This document shows, piece by piece, positions 23,234-31,842 of a DNA stretch of 32,511 nucleotides (positions within the stretch are counted from its first letter, which is position 1; each line of letters begins with the position of its first letter). Location of the stretch: contig SHNC01000205.1 in NCBI GenBank assembly GCA_004295105.1, positions 1-32,511 on the forward strand. Reading direction: 5' to 3'. A program made the position numbers and the translations under genes. The DNA comes from Betaproteobacteria bacterium (GTDB lineage: Bacteria > Pseudomonadota > Gammaproteobacteria > Burkholderiales > Rhodocyclaceae). The notes under the pieces were generated by a model, which ran no database searches, was not told where the DNA came from, and saw only the letters and a list, made by a program, of their open reading frames with translations.

Positions 23234-24460
23234 ATGGACCACCACACGAATCCGCACTCCGCCGCACCGACCGACACCGGGCGACGCCAGTTTCTGCTCG
23301 CTGCGGGGGGCTGGGCGGGTGCGGTGGCGATGGGTTCATCGACGGCGTGCGCAACCACGAGGAGCCGCCAGCAGGCTGCCGCCTCGTCCACGACAAGAGG
23401 GATAACGATGTACGCCTATGTAGGAAGCCGGACGACGCGCGAACGCAACGCCCGGGGTGAAGGGATCAGCGTGTTCCGCGTCGATCCCGAAAGTGGGGCG
23501 CTGGAGCGGGTGCAGGTCGTCGGCGGCCTGGTGAATCCTTCCTATCTGACGCTCGGCCGCGACGGCGAGCGCCTGTACACGGTGCATGGCGACCAGTCCG
23601 ATGTCAGCGCCTTCGCCGTCGACCGCAAGTCGGGCCGACTCGAGTTGCTGAATCGCCAGAGCACCGAGGGCAGGAACCCGGTGCACCTCGCCGTCGATCC
23701 GTCCGGCCGCCACCTGGTGGTCACCAACCACATCGGCGCCAGCCTGGCGGTGCTGCCGCTCGCGCCGGATGGCGCGCTGCTGCCGGTCCGCCAGGTCCTG
23801 ACGCTGTCCGGCCCCATCGGCCCGCATCGCATCGAGCAGCAGCAGGCCAAGCCCCATGCCAACCCCTTCGACCCCTCGGGCCGCAACGTGCTCGTGCCGG
23901 ACAAGGGGCTGGATCGCGTGTTCAGCTTCCGCTTCGAGGAGGGCGCCCTGGTCCCGGCGGAGCGTCCCTTCGTGGCGGCACGCGAAGGCGCCGGGCCGCG
24001 CCAGCTCGTGTTTCACCCGAACGGGGCTTTCGCCTATGTGGTGAACGAGCTCGATTCGACCGTCACGACCTATCGCTTCAGCGCGGAGACGGCGGCGCTC
24101 GAGCCGCTGCAGATCCTTTCCGCGCTGCCCGCGACCTTCACCGGCAACAGCCGCGCCGCCGGGATCGCCATCGACGCCGCAGGGCGCTGCCTGTACGCGT
24201 CCAATCGTGGGCACGACAGCATCGCCCTGTTCCACATCGACGCCGCGACCGGAATGCTGCGCTTCGTCGGCGCCGAATCGACCCTGGGACGGACACCGCG
24301 CTTCTTCACCCTGTCGCCGGACGCGCGCCTGCTGTTCGCCCTCAACGAGGACAGCGACGCCATCGTGTCCTTCCGGGTGGATGCCGCGACCGGGAGGATC
24401 ACCCCGACCGGGCGCCCGGTGAGCTGCGGCAGCCCGGTGTGCATGGTCTTTTCTCCCTGA
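23234..24460 (+). CDS. Lactonase-family seven-bladed beta-propeller protein, probable Tat export
   Basis: The 408-residue protein starts at ATG 23234; ATG 23198 in frame is an alternative. A twin-arginine-like leader TGRRQFLLAAGGWAGAVAMG (residues 16-35) precedes the mature domain, so periplasmic export is likely. From about residue 55 the repeats fit the lactonase family (6-phosphogluconolactonase YbhE and fungal carboxymuconate cyclase relatives): YAYVGSRTT, GISVFRVDPESGALERV, then LAVDPSGRHLVVTNH, PHANPFDPSGRNVLVPD and FHPNGAFAYVVNELDSTV. It likely opens or forms a lactone of a sugar acid or carboxylate. The gene opens the run leading to the MFS transporter and aconitase, which suggests a lactone substrate for this pathway; export and substrate are inferred. 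Confidence 0.87.
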   Translation: MDHHTNPHSAAPTDTGRRQFLLAAGGWAGAVAMGSSTACATTRSRQQAAASSTTRGITMYAYVGSRTTRERNARGEGISVFRVDPESGALERVQVVGGLVNPSYLTLGRDGERLYTVHGDQSDVSAFAVDRKSGRLELLNRQSTEGRNPVHLAVDPSGRHLVVTNHIGASLAVLPLAPDGALLPVRQVLTLSGPIGPHRIEQQQAKPHANPFDPSGRNVLVPDKGLDRVFSFRFEEGALVPAERPFVAAREGAGPRQLVFHPNGAFAYVVNELDSTVTTYRFSAETAALEPLQILSALPATFTGNSRAAGIAIDAAGRCLYASNRGHDSIALFHIDAATGMLRFVGAESTLGRTPRFFTLSPDARLLFALNEDSDAIVSFRVDAATGRITPTGRPVSCGSPVCMVFSP

Positions 24461-24537
24461 TGGCGCAGGCGGCCCCGTGCCGCCCCGGCAGGACGGGAAC
24501 GTGCCCGAACCATGACAAAGACAAACTGGAGACAACC

Positions 24538-25857
24538 ATGCAACCGATCGACGCAGCCCGCGAGAAGGCCATCGTCCGCAAGATCACCTGGCGGATCGTG
24601 CCCTTCGTCTTCTTCCTCTACATCATCTCCTACCTCGACCGCGCCAACATCGGCTATGCCGCCCTGCAGATGAACGCGGAGCTGGCGCTCACCAGCGAAG
24701 CCTTCGGCTTCGCATCGGGCGTCTTCTTCATCGGCTACTTCCTGTTCGAAGTCCCGAGCAACGTGATGCTCAACAAGTACGGGGCGCGGGTGTGGATCGC
24801 CCGCATCCTCGTCTCCTGGGGCATCGTCGCGACCTTGTCGGCCTTCGTGCAGGACGCCACCCAGTTGTACATCCTGCGCTTCCTGCTGGGGGTGGCCGAA
24901 GCCGGCTTCTTCCCGGGCATCATCGTCTACCTGACCTACTGGTTCCGCAGCAAGGAGCTGGCGACGACCGTGGCGCTGTTCACCGCCGCGATCCCGGTGT
25001 CCTACATCGCCGGTGCCCCCCTGAGCACCTGGATCATGGATCACGTGCATTGGTTCGACTGGAGCGGCTGGCGCTGGATGCTGCTGCTCGAAGGGCTGCC
25101 GGCGGTGATCTTCGGCGTCGTCTGCTACTTCCGCCTGACCGACCGGCCCGAGCAGGCGAAATGGCTGAGCGAAGAGGAGAAGGCCTGGCTTGCCGGCGAA
25201 CTGGAGCGCGATCGCCAGCAACGCAAGAACGTCAGGCACCTGAGCGTCCTGCAGGCGATGAAGAACGGCAAGGTGCTCTACCTGTCATTCATCTACTTCG
25301 TCTATCAGTGCGGCAGCCTCGGCGTGGGCTACTGGATGCCGCAGATCATCAAGGGCTTGTCGGGCTCGCTGAGCCACACCGAGGTCGGGATGGTGGCGAT
25401 GGTGCCCTACCTCTTCGCCACCATCGCGATGATCCTGTGGTCGCGCAGTTCCGATCGCCATGGCGAGCGCAAGCTGCACTCCGCGATCCCCCTGGGCGTG
25501 GCCGCCGTGGCCCTGTTCGGCGCCGGCATGGTGAGCAATGCCGTGGCCGCGATGAGCCTGATCAGCGTCGCGCTGGCCGGTCTCTACAGCTTCAAGTCGC
25601 CCTTCTGGGCCCTGCCGACGCTGTTCCTGTCGCGTTCGACGGCGGCGGTCTCGGTGGCGGTCATCAACTCCATCGGCAACCTGGGCGGATTCGCGGGGCC
25701 GTACCTGATCGGCGTGGTGAAGGGATCGAGCGGCGGCAGTGCCACCGGCGCCCTGGTCTTCCTCAGTGCGTTGCTGGTCGTCGCCTTCCTGATGACGCTG
25801 TTCATGCAGACGCAGAACAAGGCCACGGACGAGCTGTCCGGCGCCCGCACGGCCTGA
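24538..25857 (+). CDS. MFS transporter, anion:cation symporter (ACS) family
   Basis: The 439-residue protein starts at ATG 24538 after GGAGA. It has the 12-helix MFS layout with the ACS signature SYLDRANIGYAALQM in helix one, GYFLFEVPSNVMLNKYGARVWIARI after helix two, and RFLLGVAEAGFFPGIIVYLTYWF in helix four to five. The long central loop (RPEQAKWLSEEEKAWLAGELERDRQ) is typical of tartrate, phthalate and other carboxylate permeases. It should import an organic anion with a cation across the inner membrane. It lies 77 bp after the lactonase gene and 15 bp before the aconitase gene, so it is probably the uptake step of this cluster. The substrate cannot be read from sequence. Confidence 0.92.
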   Translation: MQPIDAAREKAIVRKITWRIVPFVFFLYIISYLDRANIGYAALQMNAELALTSEAFGFASGVFFIGYFLFEVPSNVMLNKYGARVWIARILVSWGIVATLSAFVQDATQLYILRFLLGVAEAGFFPGIIVYLTYWFRSKELATTVALFTAAIPVSYIAGAPLSTWIMDHVHWFDWSGWRWMLLLEGLPAVIFGVVCYFRLTDRPEQAKWLSEEEKAWLAGELERDRQQRKNVRHLSVLQAMKNGKVLYLSFIYFVYQCGSLGVGYWMPQIIKGLSGSLSHTEVGMVAMVPYLFATIAMILWSRSSDRHGERKLHSAIPLGVAAVALFGAGMVSNAVAAMSLISVALAGLYSFKSPFWALPTLFLSRSTAAVSVAVINSIGNLGGFAGPYLIGVVKGSSGGSATGALVFLSALLVVAFLMTLFMQTQNKATDELSGARTA

Positions 25858-25872
25858 AACCCGCAAGACCCC

Positions 25873-28512
25873 ATGACCCAAGGATTCGAGTACCAAGCCA
25901 TGCCATTCGTGACCCCTACCCATGAACTCCAGCTCGCCGACGAGCGCCTGGCGATCGTCGATCTGCCGGCCCTGTTCGGCGAGCGGCTGCAGCGGCTGCC
26001 CGTCGTGCTGCGACTGCTGCTCGAGAATGTCATCCGCAACACCGGGGGCGAAGAGCGCAGCGCCGCGATCGACGCCATCTTCGCCTGGCTCGAGACCGGT
26101 TCGAGCGAAGCCGAGATCGCCTTCCAGCCGGATCGGGTGCTGATGCACGACACCACGAGCACGCCGGCCCTGGTGGACATCGCCGCGATGCGCGATGCGC
26201 TGGCCGAGGCCGGCGTCGATCCCACGGTGCTCAACCCGCGTCTGCCGGTGGATGTGTCGGTGGACCATTCACTCGCCGTAGAGGCCTATGCACGTGACGA
26301 TGCGCCGCAACTGAACCTGCGCCACGAACTGCGGCGCAATCAGGAGCGCTACCGTTTCCTGCGCTGGGCTGGCAAGGTCCTGAAGGGGGTGCGCATCCAC
26401 CCGCCGGGCACCGGGATCATGCATACGATCAACCTCGAGCAACTGGCGACGGTCGTCACCCGCCAGCAGCGGGGCGATACGACGTGGGCGGTTCCCGACG
26501 TAATGATCGGCACCGACAGCCACACGCCCATGGTCAACGGCATCGGCGTGCTGGGCTGGGGTGTCGGCGGCCTCGAGGCGCAAACCGTGATGTTCGGCAT
26601 GCCGATCATGCTGCGCATCCCCGACGTCGTCGGCGTGCGCCTCACCGGCGCACTGCAGGGCGGCGCGCTGGCGACCGATCTGGCATTGACCGTGACCCAG
26701 CGCCTGCGCGCGATCGGCGTCGCCGGCGAGTTCGTGGAGTTCTTCGGCCCCGGCGTGGCGACGCTGAGCGCAGCCGAGCGCGCAGTGGTCGCCAACATGG
26801 CGCCGGAGTACGGCGCGACCACCGGCTTCTTCCCGGTCGATGGGCGCACGCTCGACTACCTCGCCGGCACCGGACGCGCGCCGCGCGACGTGGAACTCGT
26901 CCGCGCCTGCACGCAGCGCGCCGGCCTGTGGTTCGAGCCCGCCGCGGCGCCGCGCTACACGCGCACGATCGACATCGACCTGTCCGCCGTCGGCATGCAC
27001 ATCGCCGGCCCGCGCCGGCCGCAGGATCTGCTGCCGGTGTCCGAGGCCCGCCGCACGCTGGCGGCGCTCGGCTTCGAGCCGACGCGGCCCGATCCGGCGA
27101 TGCCGCGCCATCCGGTGGCGATCGCGGCGATCACGAGTTGCACCAACACGTCGGATCCGCGCCTGCTCGTGGCCGCCGGCCTGCTGGCGCGCAACGCCCG
27201 CCGTCGCGGGCTGCGGCTGCCTTCCTGGGTCAAGACCTCGCTGAGCCCGGGCTCGCCCGCCGCCGCCGACTACCTGGCCCGTGCCGGCCTGCGCGAGGAG
27301 CTGGCGGCCGTGGGCTTCGACATCGTCGGCTTCGGCTGTGCCACCTGCATCGGCAACTCGGGCCCGCTGCCCGACGCGATCCGCGACGCGATGGCCGCCG
27401 GGCGCATCGCGCCGGTCGCGGCGCTGTCGGGCAACCGCAACTTCCCCGGCCGCGTCCATCCCGACCTGGAACTGGGATTCCTGATGTCGCCGCCGCTGGT
27501 CGTCGCCTTCGCCCTGGCGGGGGATGCGGAACGCGACCTCACCCGCGAGCCGCTGCAGCACGACGCGCACGGCCGGCCGGTGTTCCTGCGCGAGCTGTGG
27601 CCGACGGATGACGAGATCGACGCCCATCTCGCGCGCGGCACCGACCGCGCCGATTACCGCCGCGCCTTCGAGCTGGCGTCGCGCAATCCGGGATGGCACG
27701 ACCTGGCGGCGCCCGATGCGCCGCTGTACCCGTGGGACGAGGCGTCCAATGCGCTGCGCCGCCCGCCCTTCGCCGCCGCGAGCGAGGGCAGCCAGCTCGG
27801 CCACTATGCCGCCTGGCCCTTGCTGGTCGTGGGTGACGACATCACCACCGACCACATCTCGCCGGCCAGCGCGATTCCGCCCGACAGCCCGGTCGCCGAC
27901 TATCTGGTGGATAGGGGGGAAGACCGTCGCGACCTCAACGTGTTCGCGTCGCGGCGCGGCAACTGGGAAGTGATGCTGCGCGGCGCCTTCCACAGCAAGT
28001 CGCTGGTCAATCTGCTGGCGCCCGGTGCACCGGTCGCGCACACCCTGCACGTGCCCAGCGGCGAGGTGCTGCCGCTGTGGGAAGCGGCCCGGCGCTATCG
28101 CGAAGCCGCGGAACCGGTGGTGCTGGTCGCCGGCGAACGCTACGGCACCGGATCGTCGCGCGATTGGGCCGCCAAGGGACAGCGTCTGCTCGGTGTGCGG
28201 GCGGTGCTGGCGGTGAGTTTCGAGCGCATCCATCGCTCGAACCTCGTGGGCATGGGCATCCTGCCGCTGCGCCTGCCCACGGCGGCGCACCCGAACGCGC
28301 TGAAGCTGGGCCCGGGCGATCGCATCGAGGTCGACGTCGCCCCTGCCGCGCTGGCGCCGCGTGGCCGCGTGCCGGTCCGCATCCTGCGCAAGGACGGGCG
28401 AGTGGAAATGGTCGAGTGCACGGCGGCGGTCGAGACCCGGCTCGAGGTCGAGCTGCTGCGCAAGGGCGGCGTCATTCCCGCCATCCTGCACAAACACCTG
28501 GCGGAGGCTTGA
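25873..28512 (+). CDS. Aconitase-family hydratase (AcnA-like)
   Basis: The 879-residue protein matches AcnA/IRP-type aconitases in length and order. Iron-sulfur cluster ligands are Cys423 (ITSCTNTS) and Cys489/Cys492 (FGCATCIGNSGP). Substrate-binding motifs include GTDSHTPMVNGIGVLGWGVGG, SGNRNFPGRVHPDLEL, DDITTDHISPA and RYGTGSSRDWAAKG. The enzyme hydrates or dehydrates a tricarboxylate such as citrate/isocitrate or a homologue (2-methylcitrate, homocitrate). Its place between an ACS transporter and a binding-fold protein, rather than with TCA-cycle genes, suggests a specialised paralogue for an imported tricarboxylate; that part is inference. The first ATG in frame is used, with only a weak ribosome site; ATG 25900 is possible. 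Confidence 0.93.
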   Translation: MTQGFEYQAMPFVTPTHELQLADERLAIVDLPALFGERLQRLPVVLRLLLENVIRNTGGEERSAAIDAIFAWLETGSSEAEIAFQPDRVLMHDTTSTPALVDIAAMRDALAEAGVDPTVLNPRLPVDVSVDHSLAVEAYARDDAPQLNLRHELRRNQERYRFLRWAGKVLKGVRIHPPGTGIMHTINLEQLATVVTRQQRGDTTWAVPDVMIGTDSHTPMVNGIGVLGWGVGGLEAQTVMFGMPIMLRIPDVVGVRLTGALQGGALATDLALTVTQRLRAIGVAGEFVEFFGPGVATLSAAERAVVANMAPEYGATTGFFPVDGRTLDYLAGTGRAPRDVELVRACTQRAGLWFEPAAAPRYTRTIDIDLSAVGMHIAGPRRPQDLLPVSEARRTLAALGFEPTRPDPAMPRHPVAIAAITSCTNTSDPRLLVAAGLLARNARRRGLRLPSWVKTSLSPGSPAAADYLARAGLREELAAVGFDIVGFGCATCIGNSGPLPDAIRDAMAAGRIAPVAALSGNRNFPGRVHPDLELGFLMSPPLVVAFALAGDAERDLTREPLQHDAHGRPVFLRELWPTDDEIDAHLARGTDRADYRRAFELASRNPGWHDLAAPDAPLYPWDEASNALRRPPFAAASEGSQLGHYAAWPLLVVGDDITTDHISPASAIPPDSPVADYLVDRGEDRRDLNVFASRRGNWEVMLRGAFHSKSLVNLLAPGAPVAHTLHVPSGEVLPLWEAARRYREAAEPVVLVAGERYGTGSSRDWAAKGQRLLGVRAVLAVSFERIHRSNLVGMGILPLRLPTAAHPNALKLGPGDRIEVDVAPAALAPRGRVPVRILRKDGRVEMVECTAAVETRLEVELLRKGGVIPAILHKHLAEA

Positions 28513-28514
28513 CC

Positions 28515-29252
28515 ATGGATGCTTCGCAATCGCTCACTTCCAGCCTCGCGCCGAGCGGACGCCTGCGCGCAGCGATCAACCTCGGCAATCCCATCCTCGC
28601 CGGTCGCGACGCGCGCACGGGCGAGGCGCAAGGCGTCTCGGTCGATCTCGCACGCCTGCTGGCGTACCGACTGGGTGTGCCGCTCGATCTGGTCGTCGTC
28701 GATGCGGCCGGCAAGTCGGTCGCGACGGTCGAGGGAGGCGAGGCCGACGTCGGCTTCTTCGCGATCGATCCGGTCCGCGGCCAGAACCTGGCCTTTACCG
28801 CACCCTATGTGCTGATCGAGGGCTGCTATCTGGTTCGCGAGGATTCGCCGATCCGCGACAACGGCGAGGTCGACCGCGAGGGCCGGGTGGTGGTGGTCGG
28901 AAATGGCAGCGCCTACGACCTGTTCCTCACGCGCGAGCTGCGCCATGCCCGGATCGAGAGAGCGCCGACGTCGCCCGCGGTGGTCGATACCTTCCTCGCC
29001 CAGCGCGCCGATGTGGCGGCGGGCGTGAGGCAGCAGCTCGAGGCCGACGCCCGGCGTTTCGGCGGTCTGCGCCTGCTCGACGGTCGCTTCATGGTCATCC
29101 GGCAGGCGATGGGTCTGCCGAAACGGCGGGGGACCGAGGCTGCCGCCTTCCTCGCCGCCTTCGTCGAGTCGGTCAAGGCCAGCGGCTACGTCGCCGAGGC
29201 GCTCGCCCGGCACGGCATAGAGGGTGCGTCCGTGGCGCCTTGCGGCCATTGA
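28515..29252 (+). CDS. Solute-binding-fold (SBP family 3-like) protein without signal peptide
   Basis: The 245-residue protein starts at ATG 28515, two bases after the aconitase stop, with GGAGG inside the end of that gene. The fold of amino-acid-type periplasmic binding proteins is clear: RLRAAINLGNPILAGRD, then GVSVDLARLLAYRLGVPLDLV, GEADVGFFAIDPVRGQNLAFT and VVVVGNGSAYDLFLTREL. The N-terminus (MDASQSLTSSLAPSG) has no signal sequence, and no ABC permease or ATPase gene is nearby. It is therefore probably cytoplasmic: a ligand sensor or an enzyme, as cyclohexadienyl dehydratase is in this fold. Tight coupling to the aconitase gene suggests it acts on the same pathway. Confidence 0.82.
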   Translation: MDASQSLTSSLAPSGRLRAAINLGNPILAGRDARTGEAQGVSVDLARLLAYRLGVPLDLVVVDAAGKSVATVEGGEADVGFFAIDPVRGQNLAFTAPYVLIEGCYLVREDSPIRDNGEVDREGRVVVVGNGSAYDLFLTRELRHARIERAPTSPAVVDTFLAQRADVAAGVRQQLEADARRFGGLRLLDGRFMVIRQAMGLPKRRGTEAAAFLAAFVESVKASGYVAEALARHGIEGASVAPCGH

Positions 29253-29266
29253 CCCGGCAAGCGAGT

Positions 29267-29328
29267 ACCGTTCGGGCCGAGCCTGGCTAAGTCCTGCCAG
29301 CGCTCTTCGACGGGCTCAGGTGAACGGT
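29267..29328. repeat. REP-like imperfect palindrome
   Basis: ACCGTTC (29267-29273) pairs with GAACGGT (29322-29328), and inner segments GAGCC and GGCTC also pair. The right half, TTCGACGGGCTCAGG, resembles a palindromic element commonly scattered between genes in proteobacteria. It sits between the binding-fold gene and the convergent araC gene and may also limit read-through. Confidence 0.6.
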
Positions 29329-29405
29329 TGCATTATCAAGAGCCCGGTTGGGCGCCTCGCCGCCATCGCGCCGTGTCGGGCTCGGCTTGGAGATGATCGT
29401 ACGTC

Positions 29406-30488
29406 TCAGCCGGCAGGCCGGCCCCACTCCTGCTCCTGCGCCATGTCCTGGGTCCTGAACGCACTCGGCGCCGCCCCCGTCCACTCCCGGAACGCCCGCG
29501 CGAAGCTCTTCTCGCTGTCGAAGCCCACCGCCGCCGCGATCTGCTTGACCGGCTTCTTCGTCTGCAGCAGCAGCGTGATCGCGCGTTCGCGCCGCGCCTC
29601 GTTCTTCAGCCGCTGCAGCGACACGCCTTCGTCCTTCAATTGTCGGTGCAGCGTGCGCACCGACAGGTTGAGCCGTGCCGCGACATCCTCGGCGGTGTGG
29701 GCGGCGCCCGGGTCGGCGGCGAGGATCTGGCCGACGCTGTGCACCAGCAGGCGGTCGCGGCGGTATTGCAGCACGGTGAGCGGCAGCGCGCGCTGCAGCA
29801 TGGCCTGCAGCGCCTTTTCGTCGCGGCGCACCGGCAGTTCCAGATAGCGCGCATCGAAGCTGATGCAGGCGGCCTCCGCGGAAAAGCGCGCCGGGCCGGC
29901 GAAGAGGTAGGCGTAGGCGTCGGCGTGGGCCGGCGCGGGAAAAGGGAAGGCGGCCTCGGCGAGCGCGATGCGCGAATCGACCAGCCAGCAGGCGTAGCCG
30001 AGCAGGTAGCGCAGCGTGCTGACGAGGCAGAACTCGCGCAGCTCGCCGAGGGCGACGTTCTCGGCAACGCGGATCGTGGCGCTGCCGCGCTGGCCGGAGC
30101 GCGGCGGGACGAGCTCGAACACGATGTCCTCGGTGAGCAGCCGGTGGTGGCGGCACCAGCGCTTGAGCGCCACTTCCAGCGTCGGCGACGTGAGCGAGGC
30201 GCGGCACAGCATGCCGTAGCTGCCCCACGGCAGGCGGCGCGAGAACCAGCCCAGCGCCTCGTCGTCGAGTTCCTGCATCGCCGTGCCCGACATCACTTCC
30301 ATCTGCGCGGCGGTGACGCGCGCGGCGGGGTCGTCGAGGAGTGCGGGCGGGATCTGCGCCTGCTGCAGCGCGCTGGCCGGATCCAACCCGCGGCGGCGGT
30401 ACCCCAGCACGATCGCGCGGATGAAGGCGATCGGCGTGGCGGCGCGGCCGCGCGTGAGTTCGGCGGGCGAGGGAGCGAGGATCTTCAT
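29406..30488 (-). CDS. AraC-family transcriptional regulator
   Basis: The 360-residue protein starts at ATG 30488 (MKILAPSPAELTRG); the frame stays open far upstream opposite the next genes, but that is antisense artefact. The N-terminal ligand domain (ARVTAAQMEVMSGTAMQELDDEALGWFSRRLPWGSYGMLCR) is the arabinose-binding-like domain of the OruR/ArgR-type branch. The C-terminal domain has two helix-turn-helices: HTAEDVAARLNLSVRTLHRQL, then KPVKQIAAAVGFDSEKSFARAF and EWTGAAPSAFR. It is divergent from isovaleryl-CoA dehydrogenase and likely controls that gene cluster or itself. Two TGGCAC direct repeats lie in the shared gap. Confidence 0.92.
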   Translation of the reverse strand: MKILAPSPAELTRGRAATPIAFIRAIVLGYRRRGLDPASALQQAQIPPALLDDPAARVTAAQMEVMSGTAMQELDDEALGWFSRRLPWGSYGMLCRASLTSPTLEVALKRWCRHHRLLTEDIVFELVPPRSGQRGSATIRVAENVALGELREFCLVSTLRYLLGYACWLVDSRIALAEAAFPFPAPAHADAYAYLFAGPARFSAEAACISFDARYLELPVRRDEKALQAMLQRALPLTVLQYRRDRLLVHSVGQILAADPGAAHTAEDVAARLNLSVRTLHRQLKDEGVSLQRLKNEARRERAITLLLQTKKPVKQIAAAVGFDSEKSFARAFREWTGAAPSAFRTQDMAQEQEWGRPAG

Positions 30489-30509
30489 GCCAGCGAATGC
30501 TATTCCCCG

Positions 30510-30536
30510 TGGCACGAATTGCAACCTCGATGGCAC
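30510..30536. promoter_or_regulatory. Direct repeats TGGCAC spaced 21 bp, candidate AraC operator
   Basis: TGGCAC occurs at 30510-30515 and again at 30531-30536, exactly 21 bases (two helical turns) apart, in the gap between araC and the isovaleryl-CoA dehydrogenase gene. AraC proteins commonly bind such direct repeats. Short motif length keeps confidence low. Confidence 0.35.
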
Positions 30537-30647
30537 TCGTCGCACGCCGTGGGCCGCTAATCTCCGCCCATCCTTCGGCATGCGCCGTCCATAATGGATT
30601 TGCGCATGGCCCGACGCGCCAGAACAAACTTGTGGAGGAGACAACCC

Positions 30648-31829
30648 ATGAACGTGCCCAGCCTGAACTTCAACCTCGGCGAGACCATCGACGCGCTGCG
30701 CGACACGCTGCAGGCCTTCTGCGCGGCGGAGATCGCGCCGCGCGCGGCGGAAATCGACCGTGTAAACGAGTTCCCCGCCGACCTGTGGAAGAAGCTGGGC
30801 GACCTCGGCGTGCATGGCATGACGGTGAGCGAGGAATACGGCGGCACCGACATGGGCTACCTCGCCCACATCGTGGCGATGGAGGAGATCTCGCGCGCGT
30901 CGGCCTCGGTGGGTCTGTCCTACGGCGCGCACTCCAACCTGTGCATCAACCAGATCCGCCGCAACGGCACCGAGGCGCAGAAGCAGAAATACCTGCCCAA
31001 GCTGATCGCGGGCGAGCACGTCGGCGCGCTGGCGATGTCCGAACCCAATGCCGGCTCCGACGTGGTGAGCATGAAGCTGCGTGCCGACCGCAAGGGCGAC
31101 CATTTCGTGCTCAACGGCAGCAAGATGTGGATCACCAATGGCGGTGACGCCGACACGCTGGTGGTGTATGCCAAAACCGACGTCGCCGCCGGGCCGAAGG
31201 GCATCACCGCCTTCATCATCGAGAAGGGGATGAAGGGTTTCAGCCATGGCACCCACCTCGACAAGCTCGGCATGCGCGGCTCCAACACCTTTCCGCTGTT
31301 CTTCGACGACGTCGAGGTGCCGGTGGACAACGTGCTCGGTGGCGAGGACAACATCGGCCGTGGCGTGCAGGTGCTGATGTCCGGTCTCGACTACGAGCGC
31401 GCGGTGCTGTCGGGCGGCCCGCTCGGCATCATGGCGGCGTGCATGGACGTGGTCGTGCCCTACCTGCACGAGCGCAAGCAGTTCGATACCCCGATCGGCG
31501 AGTTCCAGCTCATGCAGGGCAAGGTCGCCGACCTGTACTCGACCTGGAGCGCCTGCCGCGCCTATGCCTATGCGGTAGGCCAGGCCTGCGACCGTGCCGA
31601 CCACGCGCGCACGCTGCGCAAGGACGCCGCCGGCGTGATCCTCTACACCGCCGAAAAGGCCACCTGGATGGCCGGCGAGGCGATCCAGACCCTGGGCGGC
31701 GTGGGCTATACCAATGAATACGCGACCGGCCGTCTGTGGCGTGACGCCAAGCTGTACGAGATCGGCGCCGGCACCAGCGAGATTCGCCGCATGCTGATCG
31801 GCCGCGAGCTGTTCAGCGAAACCCGTTGA
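30648..31829 (+). CDS. liuA: Isovaleryl-CoA dehydrogenase
   Basis: The 393-residue flavoenzyme starts at ATG 30648 after GGAGGAGA; a longer frame from 30594 adds residues without family match. It converts isovaleryl-CoA to 3-methylcrotonoyl-CoA in leucine degradation. The catalytic Glu lies at the isovaleryl-specific position, Glu250 in [15 protein letters not shown], and the usual acyl-CoA dehydrogenase position near the C-terminus is Gly ([12 protein letters not shown]), as expected for this enzyme. FAD/CoA motifs [14 protein letters not shown] and [10 protein letters not shown] are intact. It is followed after 13 bp by the carboxylase beta gene that performs the next step, so they form one operon. 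Confidence 0.96.
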   Translation: MNVPSLNFNLGETIDALRDTLQAFCAAEIAPRAAEIDRVNEFPADLWKKLGDLGVHGMTVSEEYGGTDMGYLAHIVAMEEISRASASVGLSYGAHSNLCINQIRRNGTEAQKQKYLPKLIAGEHVGALAMSEPNAGSDVVSMKLRADRKGDHFVLNGSKMWITNGGDADTLVVYAKTDVAAGPKGITAFIIEKGMKGFSHGTHLDKLGMRGSNTFPLFFDDVEVPVDNVLGGEDNIGRGVQVLMSGLDYERAVLSGGPLGIMAACMDVVVPYLHERKQFDTPIGEFQLMQGKVADLYSTWSACRAYAYAVGQACDRADHARTLRKDAAGVILYTAEKATWMAGEAIQTLGGVGYTNEYATGRLWRDAKLYEIGAGTSEIRRMLIGRELFSETR

Positions 31830-31842
31830 GCGGAGCGCCACG

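Noticed and set aside
26269..28497. Open - strand frame of 742 codons opposite the aconitase gene
   Set aside because: Arg/Ala/Gln-rich mirror of a gene with complete iron-sulfur motifs on the + strand.
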